64,000 bases of DNA. It comes from Mycolicibacter sinensis (GTDB taxonomy: Bacteria; Actinomycetota; Actinomycetes; Mycobacteriales; Mycobacteriaceae). A model generated the notes under the pieces. The model was given only the letters and a program-made list of their open reading frames with translations, was not told where the DNA came from and made no database searches. Positions 59,725 to 64,000 of this stretch are shown here, piece after piece (position 1 is the first letter of the stretch; each line of letters opens with the position of its first letter). The stretch is from NCBI RefSeq assembly GCF_001667945.1, contig NZ_LZJK01000159.1, forward strand, positions 22,208 to 86,207. The letters are read 5' to 3'. Both the position numbers and the translations under genes were made by a program.

Positions 59725-61025
59725 GTCCGGGGCACCGCGGGAATGTGCTCGACCAGATCGCCGTACTTGGCGCGGGCGGCCTCGATGCGGTTGTCCAGGA
59801 ATTCGCTGGGCCATTCCGGGTCCTCGGCCTCGTAGCCTTTGAGCAGCAGCCGGGCCAGGTTCACCTTGTGCGCCTCGGTGGGCCCGTCGGCCAACCCGAG
59901 CGCCACCCCACCCAGCAACACCCCGGCCAGCGGCAGCTGTTCGGTCAGGCCCATCGCGCCGTGAACCTGGATGGCGCGCAGCCCGATTGACTTGAGTACC
60001 TGCGACGCCAGGATCTTGCACACCGCGATCTCGGCGCGGGCCGCGTGCTCGCCGGCGGTGTCGATCAGCCAGGCGGCGTGCAACACCGTCAACCGGAACG
60101 GGATCAGCTCGGCATACGAGTCGGCGATGAACTGCTGCACCAGCTGCTTGTCGGCCAGTGAACTTCCTTGCGTGAATCGGCTTTTCGCGCGCCGGGCCAT
60201 CATGTCGATGGCGCGCTGAGCCACCCCGATCGAGCGCATGGCGTGGTGCAGCCGCCCCCCGGCCAGCCGATTCTGCAGGATCAGGAAGCCTTGCCCCGGT
60301 TCCCCGAGGATCGCGTCAGCCGGCACCCGCACATCGTCGTAACGCACCAGCGAGTGCCCTGCCTCATGCGGATGCGAACCCACCAGGTGGTGGGTGGCTT
60401 CGATGACCAGACCCGGTGTGCCGGCCGGGATCAGGAACGTTGACGCGCCGCGGTGCACCGGTACGTCGGGATCGGTGATAGCCACCACGATGAAGAACGA
60501 CGCGACCGAAGCGTTGGAGGAGAAGTACTTTCGCCCGGTGATCACCCACTCCTCGCCGTCCTTGACGGCCCGGGTGGTGAATACCCGCGGATCGGCACCG
60601 CCCTGCGGTTCGGTCATCGAGAAGCACGAGAAGATCTCTCCGGACAGCAGCCCGGCCAGATACTTGTCCTTCTGATCGGCGGTGCCGAAGCGGGCCAGGA
60701 TCTCGGCGTTGCCCGTGTCGGGAGCCTGGGTGCCGAAGACGATCGGTGCCCAGCTGGTCCGGCCCAGGATCTCGTTGATCAGGGCCAGCTTGACCGCCCC
60801 GAAGCCCTGACCGCCGAGTTCGGGACCCAGATGCGGAGCCCACAGGCCCTGCTCGCGCACCCGGTCTTTGAGCGGATCGACGATCCGGCGGCGCTCGTCG
60901 TCGAGCGGCAGGTATTCGCAGCCGGGGAACAGCACCTCGAGCGGTTCCACCTCGTCGCGGACAAACTGCCGGATCCAGTCCAGCTTCGCCTGAAACTCCG
61001 GTTCGGTGGAGAAATCCCATGCCAT
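59721..61025 (-). CDS. Acyl-CoA dehydrogenase, ACAD10/11 (LvaC)-like
   Basis: A 434-residue dehydrogenase, longer than classical ones. It has HLGPELGGQGFGAVKLALIN, then SCFSMTEPQGGADPRVFTTR, then AIQVHGAMGLTEQLPLA. The C-terminal VALGLADGPTEAHKVNLARL matches the ADGPDEVH signature of the ACAD10/11 family, recalled rather than searched. In known systems this family acts on 4-phosphorylated acyl-CoA made by an APH-type kinase, also present in this operon. The ATG at 61025 has a GGAGG box 8 nt upstream, better than the GTG at 61031. Confidence 0.85.
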   Translation of the reverse strand: MAWDFSTEPEFQAKLDWIRQFVRDEVEPLEVLFPGCEYLPLDDERRRIVDPLKDRVREQGLWAPHLGPELGGQGFGAVKLALINEILGRTSWAPIVFGTQAPDTGNAEILARFGTADQKDKYLAGLLSGEIFSCFSMTEPQGGADPRVFTTRAVKDGEEWVITGRKYFSSNASVASFFIVVAITDPDVPVHRGASTFLIPAGTPGLVIEATHHLVGSHPHEAGHSLVRYDDVRVPADAILGEPGQGFLILQNRLAGGRLHHAMRSIGVAQRAIDMMARRAKSRFTQGSSLADKQLVQQFIADSYAELIPFRLTVLHAAWLIDTAGEHAARAEIAVCKILASQVLKSIGLRAIQVHGAMGLTEQLPLAGVLLGGVALGLADGPTEAHKVNLARLLLKGYEAEDPEWPSEFLDNRIEAARAKYGDLVEHIPAVPRT

Positions 61026-61040
61026 GTCCACGTCCTCCTG

Positions 61041-61802
61041 TTAGGGAATGCCACCGTCGGCGCGCACGATCGAGCCGGTGGTGTAGCTGGATGCATCCGA
61101 CATCAAAAACAGTGCCGCGCCGACGATTTCACGCGGCTCTCCGGCCCGCTGCAAGGCGAAGTGCCCGAACGGGTTCTTGCCGCCCTCGAAGCTCCACGCC
61201 GCGGCGATGTCGGTGAGAAACGGCCCGGGCATCAGCGTATTGACCCGCACCGTCGGGCCGAACGCGTGCGCGAGTGCCTCGGTCATGGCGTTGAGCCCGG
61301 CCTTGGCCGCGGCATAGGGGACGAAGGACGGGTGTGGGCGCAGTGAGCCGTGCGTGCTGACGTTGATGATCGAGCCGCGGCCGTCGGCCACCATCCGTTC
61401 GCCGATCAGCGCCGAGAGCCGAAACGGTCCCTTGAGGTTGAGGTTGACCACCGCGTCGAACATCTTCTCGGTGACGTCGGTCTGCTTGTCGTACACCGGC
61501 GACATGCCGGCGTTGTTCACCAGCACGTCGACCCGGCCGAACCGTTGATAGGCCGCGTCGACCAGGCCGTCGAGCTGATCCCAGCGCCCGACGTGCACGG
61601 CGTAAGGCAGTGCGCTGCGGCCGGTCTCGGCCTCGATCTGCGCGGCGGCGGCCCGGCAGGCGTCGAGTTTGCGGCTGGCGATCACCACGTCGGCGCCGCA
61701 GCGCGCGGCCGCCAGCGCCATCTGGTGGCCCAGGCCGCGGCTGCCGCCGGTGACCAGCACCACCCGGTCGGTCAAGTCGAACAGCCCGTCGGCGTAACCC
61801 AT
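61041..61802 (-). CDS. SDR family oxidoreductase
   Basis: A 253-residue SDR: VLVTGGSRGLGHQMALAA, VLVNNAGMSPVYD, the Tyr-Lys pair in YAAAKAGLNAMT, and SYTTGSIVRADGGIP. Arg in VIASRKLDACR favours NADP(H). It lies between the APH-like kinase and the dehydrogenase and may oxidise a hydroxyacyl-CoA or reduce a ketone of the same pathway. Confidence 0.9.
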   Translation of the reverse strand: MGYADGLFDLTDRVVLVTGGSRGLGHQMALAAARCGADVVIASRKLDACRAAAAQIEAETGRSALPYAVHVGRWDQLDGLVDAAYQRFGRVDVLVNNAGMSPVYDKQTDVTEKMFDAVVNLNLKGPFRLSALIGERMVADGRGSIINVSTHGSLRPHPSFVPYAAAKAGLNAMTEALAHAFGPTVRVNTLMPGPFLTDIAAAWSFEGGKNPFGHFALQRAGEPREIVGAALFLMSDASSYTTGSIVRADGGIP

Positions 61803-61803
61803 G

Positions 61804-62853
61804 TCAGCAGCCCGTCGACGAACGGGCCAACTCGGCCGCGGTGGCGATCAGCTGCGGGATCATCGGGCCCATCGCCGCCGCGATCTCCGGATCGACCTGA
61901 GAGCTGGTCACCGAAGCAGCGTAAGTCTTTTCCAGCACGATTCCGAGCTTCCAGTTGGCCAGCACCAGGTAGTAGTCGATGTTGTCTGTCGACAACCCGC
62001 TCACCTGCTCGTAGCGTTCCAGCAGCTCGGTGCGGGTCGGCATGCCGGCCAGGTCGGCGTAATAACCCTGGGTGCGCGGGTTTTCGCCGTCGTAGCCCAG
62101 CAGCGCCCAGGCCAGGTCCAGCAGCGGATCGCCGATGGTGGTCATCTCCCAGTCGATGATCGCGACCAGCTTCGCCGGGGCACCGTGGCCGTACATCACG
62201 TTGGCGAACTGGTAGTCGCCGTGCATGATCCCCGGGGTGTAGCGCTCAGGACGGTTGCGCCGCAGCCAGTCCGACGCCTCGTCCAGGCCGGGCAACTCGC
62301 GCACCCGGTAGCGGTCCAGGAACGCCAGCCAGCGGTCGACCTGGCGCTCATGGAAGCCGTCCGGGCGGCCGAAGCCCTGTAGGCCGCGGGCGCGCCAGTC
62401 CACCCGGCCCAGCTTGGCGGCGCCCTCGACCAACTCGAAGGCCAGGCCGCGGCGGGCGGTCAGGTCGGTGTCGAACGGGGCCGGCCAGGCGTTGCCGGTG
62501 GAGTTCCAGCCGTCCACCTCGGCCATCACGTAGCACGGCATGCCGAGCAGATCGCCGGTGTCGTCGGCGGCGATCAGCTCCGCGTGCGGGACATCGGTTC
62601 CCGACAGCGCCCGCACCAGGCGGATCTCGCGGCGCAGGCCGTCGATCCGGGCGGCATCGGCCCGCGTGCCCGGCATCCGCAGCACCATGGTGGCCTCGCC
62701 GCGGCGCAGCCGGTAGAGGGTGTTCTGGGAGCCGCCGGTCAGTGCTTCCAATAACGGCTCTTCACCGTTGCCGGGGGCACCGTTGGCGTCGAGCCAGCGT
62801 CCCAATGCCGCCGCGTCGAGCCGAGGATCCTGCACACCACCCATCGCCTGCAC
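61804..62853 (-). CDS. APH-like acyl-CoA kinase (LvaA/ACAD10-type)
   Basis: A 349-residue APH-fold kinase: LTGGSQNTLYRLRRGEATMV near the N-terminus, then PGIMHGDYQFANVMYG (catalytic loop) and IIDWEMTTIGDPLLDLAW (metal site). It leads the operon kinase-SDR-dehydrogenase-TetR-quinone reductase. In the known 4-hydroxyacid pathway (LvaA and LvaC, or the fused ACAD10/11) such a kinase phosphorylates 4-hydroxyacyl-CoA so that the dehydrogenase partner can act. A perfect GAGAAT-type palindrome precedes the start. Confidence 0.82.
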   Translation of the reverse strand: MQAMGGVQDPRLDAAALGRWLDANGAPGNGEEPLLEALTGGSQNTLYRLRRGEATMVLRMPGTRADAARIDGLRREIRLVRALSGTDVPHAELIAADDTGDLLGMPCYVMAEVDGWNSTGNAWPAPFDTDLTARRGLAFELVEGAAKLGRVDWRARGLQGFGRPDGFHERQVDRWLAFLDRYRVRELPGLDEASDWLRRNRPERYTPGIMHGDYQFANVMYGHGAPAKLVAIIDWEMTTIGDPLLDLAWALLGYDGENPRTQGYYADLAGMPTRTELLERYEQVSGLSTDNIDYYLVLANWKLGIVLEKTYAASVTSSQVDPEIAAAMGPMIPQLIATAAELARSSTGC

Positions 62854-62868
62854 CTTTCAATCTCCCTA

Positions 62869-62887
62869 CGGAGAATACCGTTCTCCG
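62869..62887. promoter_or_regulatory. GAGAAT-type operator (copy 3, perfect)
   Basis: CGGAGAATACCGTTCTCCG is a perfect 7-bp inverted repeat with a 5-bp spacer, 16 bp upstream of the kinase ATG. It shares GAGAAT-N3-RTTCTC with the sites at 30515 and 19790. Confidence 0.6.
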
Positions 62888-62994
62888 CGGGAAAGGGAAG
62901 GGTCCGGCGGGGCCGATCCGGGAGATCTGCCGCTCGGGCGTGCGCCTTCTCGGCCGACGCCACGGAGTATCGGCCGGGGACGCGCGGACTCGCG

Positions 62995-63763
62995 CTAAGG
63001 AATGAGCACCTCGGAGATCGGAGCGCCGGTGGCGATCTTGGCCCGCGCGCCCATCACCTTGCCGGGCCGGCCGGCGCCGACGACACCGACCAGCACGCCG
63101 TCGCGCTCGTAGTAGGCCAGGAACTTGTGACCATCGTCTTCGACCAGGTGCACGGTGTCGGTAGCCTGCGGCTCGCCCAGGCACTGGATCTTGACGTCGT
63201 ACTGGTCGCTCCAGAAGTACGGCGGCACCGCCACGTCGTGCAGGGACTCGCGGCCCAGCATGGTCGGCACCATGACTCGGACCTGGGTGACCACGTTGCT
63301 CCAGTGCTCCACCCGCGTCTCGTGCCCGCCCCGGCCGCGCCAGAACGCCACGTCGCCGACGGCCCACACGTTGGGCGCGCTGGTACGCCCGGTCAGATCG
63401 CACAGCACGCCGTTGTCGACATCGATGCCAGAGCCGCCCAGCCACTCGGTGGCCGGCCGCGAACCGACGCCGAGCACCACCAGGTCAGCGGGCAGCTCGG
63501 CACCGTCGGCGAGCACGACGGTCTCCACACGGCCGTCGCCGCGGACCTCGGCCACCCCCACGCCGCTACGCACGTCGACACCGTTGGCCCGGTGCAACCG
63601 GGCCACCAGTTCGCCGATCTGCTCACCGAGCACCGCAGCCAGCGGGGCCGGTTGCGGCTCGACCAGGACCACGTCCACGCCCAGCTTGCGCAGGCTGGCC
63701 GCCGCTTCGCAGCCGATGAAGCCGGCACCGATCACCACCGCACGGCGGGCGGCCGCGGCGTCG
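62995..63763 (-). pseudogene. FAD/NAD oxidoreductase, C-terminal part cut by fold-back
   Basis: On the minus strand a frame from the junction at 63763 reads AVVIGAGFIGCEAAASLRKL (NADH-binding GxGxxG motif), then VWAVGDVAFW (FAD site), and ends ATGAPISEVLIP. This is the middle-to-end part of a ferredoxin-reductase-like flavoprotein. The N-terminal FAD-binding domain is absent. The upstream continuation is the antisense of the rightward segment at 63764. The first 74 bp are the left arm of a perfect inverted repeat. Confidence 0.7.
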
Positions 63764-63997
63764 ACACCGCAGCGCAGACGGTGGCCCTCGCCGACGGCAC
63801 CGTGCTGCCCTACGACCAGCTCGTCATCGCCACCGGGCTGGTGCCGCGGCGCATCCCCAGCCTCGGCGAGCTCAACGGCATCCGGGTGGTCCGATCGTTC
63901 GACGACAGTCTGGTGCTGCGCGGCGACGCCGCGGCCGCCCGCCGTGCGGTGGTGATCGGTGCCGGCTTCATCGGCTGCGAAGCGGCGGCCAGCCTGC
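63690..63997. repeat. 74-bp perfect inverted repeat with 160-bp loop
   Basis: Bases 63690-63763 are the exact reverse complement of 63924-63997. The loop 63764-63923 encodes part of the same flavoprotein on the plus strand. The arms diverge right after (GCAAG versus TCG). The junction carries the palindrome GTCGAC (63760-63765). This is a rearrangement, an invertible segment or a contig-end artefact. Confidence 0.9.
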
Positions 63998-64000
63998 TCG
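63764..64000 (+). CDS. FAD/NAD oxidoreductase, internal part, runs off the window
   Basis: Starting at the junction, the plus strand reads TAAQTVALADGTVLPYDQLV, then VIATGLVPRRIPSLGELNG, then RSFDDSLVLRGDAAAARRAV and VIGAGFIGCEAAASLL to the end of the window. It is the middle of a flavoprotein of the same family as the minus-strand part. It has no start codon or N-terminal FAD domain on its own strand, because base 63763 is the edge of the inverted repeat. Confidence 0.6.

Noticed and set aside
1..64000. CRISPR arrays, rRNA genes or insertion sequences
   Set aside because: No regularly spaced direct repeats, rRNA-like sequence or transposase genes were seen.

Overview
The window looks like a chromosomal segment of a high-GC actinobacterium, most likely a member of the Mycobacteriaceae. 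The support is a Glu-Asp-Phe tRNA group next to tRNA-Lys, a mycobacterial-type SAM-dependent methyltransferase, YrbE-type permeases, an F420-type luciferase-like oxidoreductase, and about 45 kb of acyl-CoA metabolism genes with TetR regulators. No species name can be given from the sequence alone.

Positions 1 to about 14780 are the integrase-proximal part of an integrated mobile element. A tyrosine integrase (13438-14640) and a divergent excisionase (13023-13283) sit beside the 3' end of tRNA-Phe, which is the probable attachment site. The opposite end of the element was not found, so it probably lies left of base 1. The element carries defence-like cargo: a DUF488 gene and its partner overlapping at a CTAG, a fused nuclease/adenine methylase, and a DUF3644/HEPN-like protein. 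It also carries a serine recombinase with a double-HTH protein, a tight four-gene operon of unknown function, and two broken genes: a Pro/Ser/Thr-rich protein split by an in-frame amber codon and a frameshifted lipoprotein protease.

Positions 14781-15261 hold four tRNAs (Phe, Asp and Glu on the minus strand, Lys on the plus strand). A methyltransferase (15325-16239) follows, and then the catabolic region.

Positions 16281-48191 hold several acyl-CoA degradation operons. 16281-19722 encodes an amidohydrolase, a CoA-transferase with apparently permuted domains and a crotonase, divergent from an acyl-CoA ligase. 21679-24041 encodes DoxX, two uncharacterised proteins and TetR. 24203-30465 is a nearly complete beta-oxidation operon. 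30534-38482 has two candidate heteromeric acyl-CoA dehydrogenase pairs, a crotonase, a CoA-transferase and a ThDP enzyme. 38604-44739 encodes a beta-propeller protein, a GntR regulator, two acyl-CoA ligases and an SDR. 44787-48191 has a crotonase, a TetR and a DUF35/Ltp aldolase-like pair.

Positions 48192-62853 contain a VapC remnant and a B12-dependent acyl-CoA mutase operon with an unusual active-site residue. A yrbEA-yrbEB permease pair follows without mce genes. Next are an APH-like kinase/crotonase pair and an AccD-type carboxyltransferase. The last operon (APH-like kinase, SDR, ACAD11/LvaC-like dehydrogenase, TetR, quinone reductase) resembles 4-hydroxyacid catabolism. A GAGAAT-N3-RTTCTC palindrome recurs in front of several operons and suggests a shared regulator. 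The right end is a fold-back: a 74-bp perfect inverted repeat splits an FAD oxidoreductase across both strands.
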